Below are positions 46,199-58,400 of a stretch of DNA of 64,000 nucleotides, one piece after another. Numbering within the stretch: the first letter of the stretch is position 1; each line of letters starts with the position of its first letter. Below the pieces are notes generated by a model. It saw only the letters and a program-made list of their open reading frames with translations. It was not told the DNA's origin and did not search any database. The position numbers were made by a program, and so were the translations under genes. The stretch comes from Otis tarda (Eukaryota; Chordata; Aves; Otidiformes; Otididae). The DNA is taken from contig CM048575.1 of NCBI GenBank assembly GCA_026413225.1, positions 4,554,001 to 4,618,000 on the forward strand, in the 5' to 3' direction.

Positions 46199-49100
46199 GT
46201 CTCTATTTCTCAAAGCATCCTATCTGAGGAACCACATACAGCTGTATTAGTTTGCTCTGTGTAATTCTTCGGCTAGAATTTGCCCAGATGCTCCCGTGTT
46301 TGTTTTCTGCTACCAGACACCAGAAGAACACGAGCATATTTCAGTGAACAGGAAAACAACAAAATAAAATATACGTTTCTTAACATCTGATTACAGAAAA
46401 ACACACTTGTAAGAGCATTTTGACCAACTTGGACTTGAAGGACTCCCAGTTACACTGGGTCTCATCAGAGGCAAAAAAAAAAAAAAAAAAAAAAAGAGAG
46501 GTACTCGAAGATGGTAAAGAATAAGCTGGAGGATAGAATATAAAAAAGAACTGAAGAAACAGGGATGCTATTAAAAGCAAGTATCCAAAGCTGAAATAGT
46601 ACTGAAGGAAGAGATCACTCTCACACTCAACTTGCAGCAAGCTCATTTCACTGTGGGATGGCGGAACCACCCCATTCCTGGGGGCTCTGGACCTCCAGTG
46701 AATTCAAATGCATGAACATGCTCACAGGAGAAAAGAGAGGAGCAGGAAAACGGTGCTGTTGTGCTGCTCGATTCCTCTGCTAGAAGCCAAACCTGTTCTC
46801 CTATTAAAGTAAAAGCAAGTTTTATTTTTAGCTGGAGAGTGTGATTTAAAGAGAGATTTTTCTTATATGAAAGGAAGCTGCAAGGAGCGAGCAAGCGAGA
46901 AGTGCATTGTGGGGAATTCGGTCTGCTTCCAGCCTTGCTGGTGTCAAAAGTTAAATGAATTCTCAAGCCAGAAGAGCTAAAGAGAGATCTGTAGCTTGAA
47001 ATACTTGGATAGGGACAGCCCCCGCTTCAACTTTAGGGTGTGAAGAGCCATTTGTGAAATGTAACAAAGCAACCACACAATACCAGCGAGATGCCACCCT
47101 GCTCCTCAGCGTAAGGCCCAGAGGCTGGGCGCAATGGGAAGGGCAGCGCGAAGGGGCAGGGAGCCAAAGCTCTCAACACTTCTGCGCCCACAAGACAGGC
47201 AGCCGAGAGCAGACTCGCTACCGAAGCTGTTCCTGCCACCTTGTTCAAACCATGTAGCTCCTTGATTTATTTAGCAAATTCTAAATCAGCAGAGGGATTT
47301 ACTTTGGAGAATCTGATTAGTGGCAGTATCGATCCGCACTGTGCAGCGGATCTGGAGAAGCTGCAGAGCAGGGTGAACTGCATTACAATCAACACCGCCC
47401 GCCCGCTCCCCCTCGCTGGGGAGCTGAACCAGGAGCCCCAGACTTGCTTACCCAGCAGGACCGTGTTTGTCCTTTGACTCGACAAATTCTTGTCCCATTT
47501 TCAGCTTCTCCCACTCTTCTTTCCGGGTTTTGATTTTCCGTGGATTCACATTTCCCCGGTTCGGATTCTCCTTTTTCTCTTTCTAAGGGAGGAGGAACGA
47601 AACAGAAACTTTATTTTGCTTTAAACTCACTGGGAATAGGGAGGGATAGGACAGACCTGTGGCAGTTTCAAGAACACAGTCTCAAAGAAGGGCCAGGATT
47701 TTTAATTTACTTTCTGGATTGCTGCAAGCTCCAAAGATCTCCCATACAAAGAAGTTGGAGCACAGATAGCATAAAAAAAAAAAAGACAGCATCAGATTTC
47801 CCCAGTGCAGCCCAGACACGATGCCATCGTTACTCCCCGGTACGACCACCTTGAGGGCAGAGTGAGAGCTCAGTTTCCCACATCAATTCAGTTTGGCCTC
47901 TGTGTCCAGGCTGCCCAATCTCACCGTCACCTCGCTGGCGTTAAGTGCTTTGGGGTGCAACACTCACACTTGTCCATAAAGAACAGGGCTTTAGCTACCC
48001 TCGCTCTCTGTATTCTAACACGTCCTAAATCCCTCCTTTGTCATTTTGATTGAAAAATCATGATCTGTTTGATATTTAATATTCTAGTTGCTCAAAAGCT
48101 AAATAAAGGAGGGTCAAACCGAATCTTTTACGCTGGAAGTTTCAGTGCTGGTAAACACAGGTCCAAACCCCCAGGCAACCAAACCAGGAACCCTACCTGG
48201 CATTTTCAGCTGAAATTGTTTTGTTAAGCCTCCTTCTTGTCCCAAATTTGACATCAGGACTTGGTTTTGCACCCCTGAAGGGACATTTTCTCCTTCCTTT
48301 ATTCTTCCACAGTAGATTTTATTACACCACTCAACGCATTGCGGTGGTAGGGCAGTGGGATTTGCACTGCTTCAACGCTGAACAGACCCCTACGCAACAT
48401 CAGAAGCGCAGAAAAGACTCGAGCACAACTTCCTCCCTTGTTGACTGCACCAGTGCTATGTTTGAGGGCTACAAGTTAAGCCATAAAACCATACAAAGAG
48501 AGTGGCATTTGGAAAAACAGATTAAGGGTATTTTTGTTTTCTTTTTTTAATTAACAAGGATTACTAACCAGATAAAAACTTCACTAAATTGATCCCTAAA
48601 GAGTTCAAGAGAGCAAACCTGAATTTTGGATAGCAACTTCAGATTCCAAGATCCATTAACACTTCCCACCCCCTGTTCTTCCCTCAAATGCCTCTGTTGG
48701 CAGAGATCTCCCATGTCCTCACCCTATGTTTCCGCTTCTCTTTCATAATATCCTTGGTGTCCTGGAGCATTTTCTCTTTCCAAAGGTCAAAGAAATATGA
48801 AGGATCTGTGTAGAATTTAAGCGCCTCTTTGCCATCATCCCTAGAATAGGGAGGGGAAAAAAAAAAAAAAACCCAAAAAAACACTAAACACACACAAACA
48901 AGGACCAAGTCACAGATTTGTTTGAAGCCCGAAGAAAACACAAGGCACAGCTCCAGATGACGGTCTGAAGCGAGAAGGTCAGCAGTGAGAGGCTGCTCTT
49001 GCCTCTGTCCTCCACTTCAGAACAGGCAGTGGACCCTCACTCGTCCCAGCTCTCCCACTTTGCCATCGCTTTTGCTCTCACACAGACTCGCCATTACTCA

Positions 49101-52100
49101 GCACCTGAAGAGCTCAACTGCTCTGAACAATCACCAAGAGAGCAGCAGGTCTCTCACTTCAACTCCCACTTGTTTGTTTTGTATTTTTGCTGTGGAAAAA
49201 AAACCTTCTCTAGCCCAGGAACCCTAAATCAGACCAGTAGCATCCTTGAAACTCGTGAGTGAGCACACACACACACACACATACACACTGTCCTCCTACT
49301 TTGTAGTGCAGCCGCGTCTGGCAGAAGACAGCTGCCTCCAGCTATCTGTAATTACTTTTTACCTGTTCAAAAGATATTTATGGATGTGGGCTAAGTCTCT
49401 GTATCCTGACCCCCTTTACTTCTACCACCTACAAGATGAAACTGGAGCGGGACTTCTCAGGAGAACCGGTTACGCAGCCAGCGTAGGTCACATTAGATGT
49501 CTCCAACCAGGCACAGAAGGCCACAAAAAGCATCTCCGGATCTATCGGAGCCTGCTGCACCCACCTGGGTGAGAGCCATTTACAGATGTATGCTCTGCAG
49601 TTTGCACTGCAGCTTTCTGGAAAGGAGCCATGGGGCTACAGAGAAGCACAAGAAAAACGCATCATCTGCACAACACCTAGCATGTTTATGCAGTGCCAGC
49701 CAAGCCTTGCCCCAAGGCAGTCACAAAAGTGACAGCAGGTAACCAAATATATAATTTTCTAGCTATGCTCATTTGTAGAGGCCCAAAAGCAAAGTTCCAC
49801 ATAACCAGATGATGGAGATTTCCTGCTGGATCTCAGCTCAGTGACTCCATTTCCCATTGGAAATGGCTACTTCAGTACAGCTCGGGATGGGAAATGACCT
49901 CCTCGGTAGGTTGGGAGGAAGAGGTACTTCTCTGCAAGGGAGCAAGGGGCCAAGAAGGTGTTGCAGCCATACCTGTAAGGTGAGAGAATGTTGAGAGGTG
50001 GAGGAGTATTGCAGGTCCTATAGGTTTCAAGGACAGGCACAGGGAGAGAATCTCTGTCAAAGAGCTTCTGGTCCTGAGTAGTGGAGCTTTTGAAGGCCTT
50101 CCTGGTGTTAATGCCTTGCAGAGAGACTGTAAGAAAGAGAAGAGAGCAAGTGAAGAACAGCTTGACCCAGGCCGCCAATGACACTGAAGATCAAGTAGCA
50201 AACATCTGATTTTCAGTTGGAGTTCTTGGCATGCTTAGCACTTCCTCAGGTCAGGTTCCTTTTCCCACAGATCTCTTGGGAAACCCAGCACATCTCAGAC
50301 CATGCCGTGCCAAGATCCGCTCCTGCATAGACACAGCTCTCTTAAGAGTTCCCAATGTGGTTCTGAACGCCTGTGAACAAGACTCAAGAAGTGCACCCCT
50401 ACCAAACCACTGAAAAGCAAGTTTCCTCCTGGAGACTTGCTAACTAGCAAATCTAGACTTGGCCAGAAAGGCTATCCACACAAGCAGCATGGTGCTTTTT
50501 CAGGAGGGGAGGAAATGGTCCCTCTTGTAGGTCCAAGAGAAGACATTCCAACACCCAGCCCAGCATCGTGCTCATTTTACGGCCGTGAACCAACCACGCT
50601 GACTCAATGAGAATCTTTACCACGCTTGGTGTGCAAGGACTGTGCTCCACTCCATTACCTTCTTCCTCTTTGGGATCCAGCTGAGTGACTTTGACTTGCA
50701 AGCGGTCAACTCTCTCGACCAGAACGCTCATCCGAGAGGCAAAGGTGTTGGCTTGAGTAAACAACTCTCCAAATATGTCTTCTGCAAATTTACCTGGAAT
50801 ATTAAAGTGTCCACATTACCCCCGTGAGCCACATCAGACCATATTCAGTCTCGCAGCTTGTTTTCTCGAAAAACGAACGAACCACGCTTCTTTTCAAGTT
50901 TGTCACGGTTGAGTTTAAGATGCAGGAAGAAAACACTCTGTTCCACCAAAACCTGACATTTCCAAGGGATCTTCAAGCAATAAAGAAACAATCAGACATA
51001 CTTCATAGAATCATAGAATCATAGAATGGTTAGAGTTGGAAGGGACCTTCAAAGGTCATCTAGTCCAACCCCCCTGCAAGAGCAGGGACATCCCTGACTA
51101 GATCAGGTTGCTCAGAGCCTCATCCAGCCTGGCCTTGAACATTTCCAGGGATGGGGCATCCACCACCTCTCTGGGCAACCTGTTCCAGTGCTCTACAACT
51201 CTCATTGTAAAAAATTTTTTTCTAATATCTAATCTAAACCTACCTCCTTCTAATTTAAACCCATTACCCCTTGTCCTATCACAACAGGCCCTACTGAACA
51301 GCTTCTCCCCATCTTTCCTGTAGGGCCCCTTGAGGTATTGGAAGACTGCTATCAGGTCTCCCCGGAGCCTCCTCTTCTCCAGGCTGAACAGCCCCAACTC
51401 TCTCAGCCTGTCCTCGTAGGAGAGGTGCTCCAGCCCTCTGATCATCTTTGTGGCCCTCCTCTGGACCCTTTCCAACTGGTCCATGTCCTTCTTGTGTTGG
51501 GGACTCCAGAACTGGACGCAGTACTCCAGGTGGGGTCTCACCAGGGCAGAGTAGAGGGGCACAATCACCTCCCTCGACCTGCTGGCCACGCTCCTCTTGA
51601 TGCAGCCCAGGATACTTTCAAGTCATTATTAAAGTAACAAATAAAAGGTGGCTGACAACACTATACTGGTCTGAATCTGGATGGGTCTGTAGGTCCTTTA
51701 AGATTCTCTGCTGCTCTGTTTATTAGGCAAGCAATACAGTTAGATTTTTATTGCTCTGGAGAATCTCAAAGGCTCCCAGTCTCCAGCAGGCCTGCCTCCA
51801 GGGTAACTGGCGCATATTTACAAGCTCAAAGTACTCTGGAACTAGAAAGCAGACCCAGCCCTTGATCCCAAAGCCTGAGCTATAACCGCAGCCGAAAGCA
51901 CTGACCCTTTTGTTCCTTCAGGTGGCAGTGTCTGAAAAATTGATGCATTCACGTTTATTCTAAATCAAAACCAAAGGGGAACTGCTCAAACAGGGATATT
52001 CTCTCTGTAACAGCTTGGATTGCCCAGTGGGCTGCTACGACAAGCGTCACCCGTCGTTTGGGCTGCAAGAGCGCCTAGGGGCTTGGACTGGGAGCTCTCT

Positions 52101-55100
52101 GCACCACTTTAAAGCGTAACAAAAAGATGTCCCCTGTCCTTAAGGGTTTTAAATCTACGCATGCAACAAGAGATGACCACAGGTAGACAGAGATTGGGGA
52201 ACTGGAAGAAAACCAAGAACTTAGAGTAAGTACTGTCTCTTTGTCCTGCTCTCAGGCATAACCCAAGACAGGGAGCCCTCACCACGCCGAGGACAACACC
52301 AATCAGCACAGACTTGGCAGCGACAGCAGACACAGGCCCATGGAGTTCCCACTGATGGGAAACATTTCCAGTCACGGCTGTTGAATACAAGGCTCCTCCC
52401 AATAAGCAGTCTGGTTTTGAAGTGCATCATCATATGGTCAACAGTTTGTTCTGGAATCTGTTATTCCTAAAGACCCTCTCCAACATTCAGGAAAGGATAA
52501 CCAGTCGGAAGCCTAACTTTAACAGCAATTTTGGAAAATCTGGTTGTCTACAAGGAGTCACATCAGAAAGACAAGCGCCTCTTTCACAAGGCAAGGTGAG
52601 GGCATCCCCCAAAGCCCAGCTGCACAAATACTCTCAGCTATCCGAACTGAGCTATCAGCCACTTGTTCATACTGCCGTGCAGTTCTCCTCACACGGCCGA
52701 GCACGGGGAACCAGCCAGGTTAAAAATCAACCTCCTCCACCCCTCTGGTGGAAATGCCAGCCTGAAGTGTTTGTAGAAAGCAAACGCTGGACGTTAACTT
52801 CAACTGACCTCCTCCTCCTTCTGCTCTCCTAGACAACAGAGTCTCCACATACGCTCCACTAACAAGCCCAACCAGCTTTCCTCAAACTCTTGAGCAGGAT
52901 TTTATTTCTGGAGACCTCAGGGCCAGGTAGCTCTTGCTACAGCCAGGTTTCACAAAGTGCTCTCTGTGTTCAACATCAGCACAAGACCAGCTCTCCTACT
53001 TGACCAAAGAGAGTGAATATTTATCTACAGGATATTCCGACACCTCCCAGCAACAGTTATTTTAAAAAAAAAAAAAAAATCCATAATTTAGTTTCTACTT
53101 TAATGAGAACTGAAAAAAATTTCTGAATTTCATACTGAACTGCAACAAGCACTAGGGCTTGCAATGCTGAGTAGTACGTTTCAAGCATAAAACAATAAAT
53201 AAGCAGCACTGCATGTACCAGTCTTGACCCTGGAGGGAGAGAAAAGGGAAGGTTCACATTTCCTTGCCTGTGTAAGTTCACCTGTACAGAGCTATCATCC
53301 AACACCTCACACACCGTTCTGTGTTTCATGTACACTTTTAGATGGTGTAAGGCAGAGATTAATTTTTTGGTTTAGTTACCTTGACTGCAAAAGTGCAGCT
53401 TACAATCAGAATTATCTTTGTCACGCGCTGGCAGGAAGACAGACGGCATGATTTAATAGGTCTTTCCATCTTTGGCTTGTGGATTCTATAAAACCGCACA
53501 GAAACGCACAGTCGACTTATACAAAGTGCTACCAGCTGTGATAGTAACGAAGGGTAAACTCACTGGAATATGAAAGTTTGACAAGATTTATGTTTGCATC
53601 TTTGTAAGGAGACTGTAGTGCACTAGGCATGGCTGATTATTCACTTGACAGGGCTGTCACAGCCTACTGAACCTGCTTTACGTCCCTGTAATATTCAACC
53701 TACGAGGAAGGAGCGGATTTATTTTTCAGAAGTAAGAAGAGAAAAGGGGAGAGGGGCAGGAGTTTGGTCATTTGCGCGCAAGCATTCTGTGGCAGTTAGT
53801 CTAAACACTGCTGTATTAAAAATACTGCTGACCCTAGGGAAGCGGGTAAGAGACGGTGCTCAGCATTTCCTCCCCACCTGCCTCGCTCCCCTCTCACACA
53901 GACAAGCACACAAGTGTCAGCAAGAGCCACCTCTCCCGAGAGTTTCCCCTCCAGCGCTCTCCTGGAGGTATCAGCGATTGGTCCGGCAGCACGCACCTCC
54001 CTCCCCGCTCCGCCGAGCGAGGCTCCCAGGGTACCTTCCCGATAAAGAAACAGGGCTGCAATTTGGCTTCCAGTGCTTCACCTTCTCCGACGAGGCAGAA
54101 GCAGAGAAGCTTTGAATATCTGAGCTGCGCAAAGAAGGTCTAAACCTGAAGGATCTCACCAGGGCTCTGTCACACTAACCTACTGCGTGCCTTTGGACTG
54201 GGATTAGCTTTCTCTGCAGCTGAGATTTGCACAGCTTTACTGTCTTCTTCCTCATCATTTCACATGCACGAGATGGATTTTACTCACACTCTGCAACTGT
54301 CTTGGCTACAAGACCTAACAAACGAACAACAAGGGCCAGTTGAATGCGAGCAGAGAGACTGGTCTTGCCTGTGCAGTGACATTTCCACAACCCAACAGAA
54401 TGCGATACCGACTGGCAGCGAACACGGGCCCAGATTTTAGTGACAGCCATGCTTTTCACTGCTGGAAAGAGGCTGCACCCAAACTTTCCCTGCCACATTC
54501 ATGCTACGGCAGAAGACAAGGCGGCTTGCTTTGCAGAGCAAGCAGAAGTGCTTGCAGGCACCACAGAGAAGCTAAACAATATACTAATTTGATTACCAAA
54601 GTCTTGCTTCAAGGGCAGAGGTGGCTAATCAGAACCCAGAGCATTTCAACAGACTAAGGAGTCATCCCAGAGAGATCACAATTAACTCTTTGTTTCTCCT
54701 ACAGCACGTAGGGCCCCATTTTCCCCCCCGGCCTTTACAGGGCTACTGGTCAGCCCACCAGAGAGCTGAGCTAGGCATCGCTACAGCTCCTGCTGCCATC
54801 AGAGCGAGCAGCCCCAAACCCCCGATACTCCAGAGGCAACGCTTGGTTCAGACTGGGGACTTTGGGTCTCGCAACGCAACAAACAGCAGGGGCAAACAGG
54901 CGGCTTCTGCGTGTGTGCTTTAATTATCTTTCATTAAAAATAAGACTACTGACACGCCGTAGATTCAACACAGTCAAGCTCCATTTAGTAGCGCGTGCAA
55001 TTACAGGCACATTCTCCGACACAAGATCCTGGCTGCTGGGAGAGCCTCCCATTTTACAAGCCTGAGTTGTGCTCCATCCTTCCATCTGCAGTTTCGCTGC

Positions 55101-55464
55101 AGCCTCTCGCACACGCACACACATCCACACACAGCCCCCCCCCATTTTCTCTTAGATGGGAAGGCAGTGGGACCAGGGATATGAAATTAGCATCAGATTT
55201 CTTTAGGAAAACATTTTAGCATTACCCAGGGAAGGCAGATGGGGGAGAAATAGGAACACAAGAGTAGAAAGGGAGCTAAATAAAGAGCACTAGCGACTCC
55301 TGAGGGCAACGCGCAGGCTCGCCATGGTACTCACTCAGGCTGCCCAGCTGTCGAATGACATTTGCCAGGGTGATGTTGGTCATGCATTCCAGCTCGCTTC
55401 GAACGCTAGGCAACGTCTGACGGCACAGGTGCCTTGGCTCAATGTTCCTCGTTACTAACGGCAT
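42936..55464 (-). CDS. WASF2: WASP family verprolin-homologous protein 2 (WAVE2)
   Basis: Subunit of the WAVE regulatory complex that activates Arp2/3 downstream of Rac to build branched actin (family knowledge). Eight coding exons: 55464-55335, 50793-50659, 50126-49973, 48840-48723, 47582-47452, 45984-45829, 44092-43572, 43093-42936; all GT-AG, 1503 nt, 500 aa (human 498). Starts [19 protein letters not shown] with Kozak tccaccATG, nearly identical to human. WAVE homology domain about 1-175; basic region about 172-205 ([16 protein letters not shown]); Tyr/Pro segment from about 222; proline-rich region about 275-430 encoded by one 521-nt exon; WH2 ([20 protein letters not shown]) about 435-455; central motif ([15 protein letters not shown]) and acidic tail ending DEDEWSD for Arp2/3. 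The 5' non-coding exon lies further upstream. Convergent with GPR3. Confidence 0.98.
44093..45828 (-). other. WASF2: WASF2 intron 6
   Basis: It lies between exons 45984-45829 and 44092-43572. There is no recognisable coding, repeat-family or RNA gene content; an A-run of 14 occurs at about 45185. Confidence 0.7.
45985..47451 (-). other. WASF2: WASF2 intron 5 with long A-runs
   Basis: The intron carries 31 A at 46164-46194 and 23 A at 46473-46495 (+ strand), that is poly-T in the transcript. No flanking SINE body or retrocopy was recognised. Nothing else is seen. Confidence 0.7.
46164..46194. repeat. Poly-A tract, 31 bases
   Basis: This is the longest homopolymer in the window, inside a WASF2 intron. 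No retroposon body is recognisable next to it. Confidence 0.9.
47583..49972 (-). other. WASF2: WASF2 introns 3 and 4 region
   Basis: Contains the exon at 48840-48723 between the two introns (49972-48841 and 48722-47583). A CA microsatellite lies at 49263-49288. No other feature is recognised. Confidence 0.65.
49263..49288. repeat. (CA)n microsatellite
   Basis: About ten CA dinucleotides (gcacacacacacac...) followed by atacacac lie within a WASF2 intron. Confidence 0.9.
50794..55334 (-). other. WASF2: WASF2 intron 1 of the coding region
   Basis: A 4.5-kb intron between the start-codon exon and the exon beginning [10 protein letters not shown]. It holds the CR1 fragment at 51003-51612 and an A-run near 53064. 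No other gene or RNA is recognised. Confidence 0.7.
51003..51612 (-). mobile_element. CR1 LINE, 5'-truncated, 3' end with RT C-terminus
   Basis: The + strand begins with three copies of the octamer tcatagaa followed by tggttagagttggaaggg, the reverse complement of the CR1 3' terminus (attctatg repeats, no poly-A tail). On the minus strand 51589-51098 is an open frame of 163 residues containing [29 protein letters not shown] and EHWNRLP, the C-terminal part of the CR1 reverse-transcriptase protein, without stop codons. The 5' side ends at about ctgggctgcatc, so the copy is a severe 5' truncation and cannot move by itself. It sits antisense to the window and in sense with WASF2 transcription. 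CR1 is the main LINE of birds and reptiles. Confidence 0.95.
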
Positions 55465-58400
55465 GGTGGACCTGCTTCAGGCACTGTTCTGAAAAGATGA
55501 AAAACAACCCAAAAAAGAAACAGGAAAGGATTACTCAACCGCAAATTCCAGGCACACCAGAGCCATGGTGTTCGTTTTTCCTGCTCTCAAATGGCTTTAT
55601 TTATAAGCCTTCTTTCCCCCCTCGCCACCCTTATAAAACCGGTTCATCAGAAATAAAGATCCCGCTGTTCTAAGACTTGTGGTGACAGCAAAGCCCCACC
55701 AGCTCAGGTACAGAGGCAGAGATGGAAAACTACACATCTTCGCCCACACGCAAGGTGCTGCCGGCATTACCGCAGCCGTCGCTCCCTTCCTACCCATCCG
55801 CCGCCTCTCAGCGGTCTCCTTCCTCCTGCGCTCACACGCAGCGTCTTGGGCGAGTCTTACAAGCTCTTCTTCAGAAAGATTTTAAACTTGCAGTCAATAG
55901 GTTTGCTTAAACCGAGAGGATGAAGACGGGAGATGTTAAAAAAAAAAAAAAACAGACAAACCCAAACAAACATAAAAACCCTAACCAATAGCTTCTTCCA
56001 GCACGCCAAAGCATGCGTGGTGCCCCTCTCCCGGAGCGGCAGCCAGGGCTCTCCCGAAACAACAGGAAGCGCTTGCAGCTGACCAGGAAACTTTCTGGTG
56101 ACTGTTCCTTATCCTGCAGGCTGCACCCCTCTTCCCTTGGGAAATCCCCCGGGGCCGAGGTTTACACTGGACCATTGTTTTCCTGCTACAGCAGTTTCAT
56201 GTTGAGGGAGCTCTAATCAGGATGCAGGACTAGAGAGTGCTCAGAAAGAAAGTCAAGACTGATTATACAACAATCGGAACAAACTTCCAGTTCTTTCTTG
56301 AAAAAAAAAAAAGGAGAAGAAATTCCAAGTGTCCGGAAGTTATGCTTTAGACAGAAAGCACTTTTATGTGCAGGTCAGTGTCCTGAACTAACAAAAATCT
56401 CCTCTGCTACCAGGCCGAAACACCGAAGCAACGAACAGCTCCCTCTCAGCCCGTCTGGTCTCCAAGACGGAGGAGGAAACTTGGGTAAACAGAGCTCAGA
56501 ACAAGGAGCACGATACATGCCTGAAATCTTTAAGACTAAGTGAAAGCAAATACATCCCAACTTCTTGATTAATTTAAAAGGGGAAAGAATCACTTTTCTA
56601 GGTCAGCTGAGGAACAAGCCATGAGAAGGAGCCAGCTCCCATGCGATAGGCACACTGATCTGCTCAGGCTGGCTGTAAAAATAAAACAGGAAGCTAACAG
56701 CTTGGGGAACATGGCTTCCTGTCACCAATAGCAAAAACCCAAGAACCATAAAAAAAAAAAAAAATCAGCTGTTTGCTCTTGACTTTGAGCCACCCTTTGA
56801 TAGTCTCTGTGGCAGCTGGCAGCTTATCTTTGAGGTCCAGGAGTCCTTCCTGGATGCTTTTCTATCAGGGTGTTAAGAGGAAGAAGTGGGCATTATCCCT
56901 CCTAATTACCTCACAAGCCAGATTTTGAATTGCTAAATTTGACCCATTAAGGCAGAGGAGTTCAAGAGCCGCAGCGTACCGGGCACACGGATATCTCCCA
57001 GACAAGCAGATGTAGGTTGCCATTTCGCAATGCCTTTACGCGAGGGATTTTTGCGTGCTCGTCCCTGCTCAAGGAAAGGGTCCCCCAAACCTTACAGAAA
57101 TGGGGAACGAGATCTGCATCCACAGAAGTAAAAGCAGAGACTCTCCAAGGACTGAAGCCCATGTTGTTCTTCACCACCGCGTCCAAGCGCTGCAGCAGCC
57201 ATCAGTAGCTGCTGGGATATTTAAAGAACAGGGTGAACTAAGGAAGGACTCTGACCTTGGCTCCTAAATACCCCGTGTTTTATCGATTACAGCCCAAGCC
57301 CTACCATCTTTTGTCAGCTTTAGCGCTTTACACCAGACAAACTTTTCCCAGCTCCCCCCAGACTGCAGTCTGCACCAACAAGCAGCTCTCATAAACAAGG
57401 CAGCATTTGCAGGCTGCCTGCATCCAGCTTCTCCCCCGTGCTTCCCCAGGGCTCGGCCAGGGAGCACAGGCGGTGGGATCCGCAGAGCCGCAGCGGACAG
57501 CCCATCCAGCAAAGCTAGCTGGAAACCTTCCAAGGTGCAGGACAGACAGCAGGAAAACAGCAAGAGGGAAAATAAACCCGTATGGGGGAAGAGATGTGAG
57601 CATGCCTGTATAAAGAGAGACAAAAAAAATCCCCAAAGATGATAGGTAGCCAGGTCAGACAGATGCAGGGAGCAATAATCTCTGCAAGTATGGGGAGAAC
57701 AGGGCAGAAAAATGGAGTTATGCCCCACAAATAAACAAAGGCTCACAATATGTTGTCTACATACAGCCCCCTGGAAAGTGTTTGCCTTCAAAGCATGCTT
57801 TGAAACTAAAAGCAAAGAGTAATAGCGAAAGTTGATTTTATTATTTTTTTAGAAGAAAAATAACAATGGTACAGCACACGTACATCATGAATTTGCACCG
57901 GTGCAAGAGAGCAGCGATAAGGGCTAAGAAAAACACTCTCTGTACAGCCTGGCTCATCCTGCCAGCCACCCCCACCCTCCCCGTGCAGCCTGCCACACTC
58001 CACTGCAGAACCCAGAGTTTCGCCCTCGTGATCGCTACGACAGCCCTCCTCCCAAAGAGCCGGGCAGCATCGCTTCTTCCCGAGGCGACGGCGGACACGG
58101 CTCTGCTGCCCCGCTGTTGCTCCGAGCACCGGATCGGGCAAGAAGCAGTCAAACTAAAAGAGGAGATTAACCCCGTGGAGTGCCGGACACGAGCGAGGCG
58201 GGGAGGACAGGATGGGCTGTGGACAACCACCCTTCTGCTCTGCCAGCAGCCTCTGGGATAAGAGGCATTTTAAAGCAAAATTTCCTCTCCTCTGAGCGGA
58301 AGGACGAGGAGCTTCAAGGTTTCAGATGTTTTTGTAAGGGCGGAGGCAGGCAAATAGGAAATCTGGGATCTACAACCAGAGCTCGGTGCCAACGCTAGTG

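Noticed and set aside
46164-46495. Poly-A tracts as tails of processed pseudogenes or SINEs.
   Set aside because: No retrocopy body, tRNA-like promoter or target-site duplication was recognised next to the tracts.
51098-51589. A 163-codon minus-strand frame as a host gene.
   Set aside because: The sequence is the C-terminal part of the CR1 LINE reverse transcriptase, ending at the CR1 3' octamer repeats.
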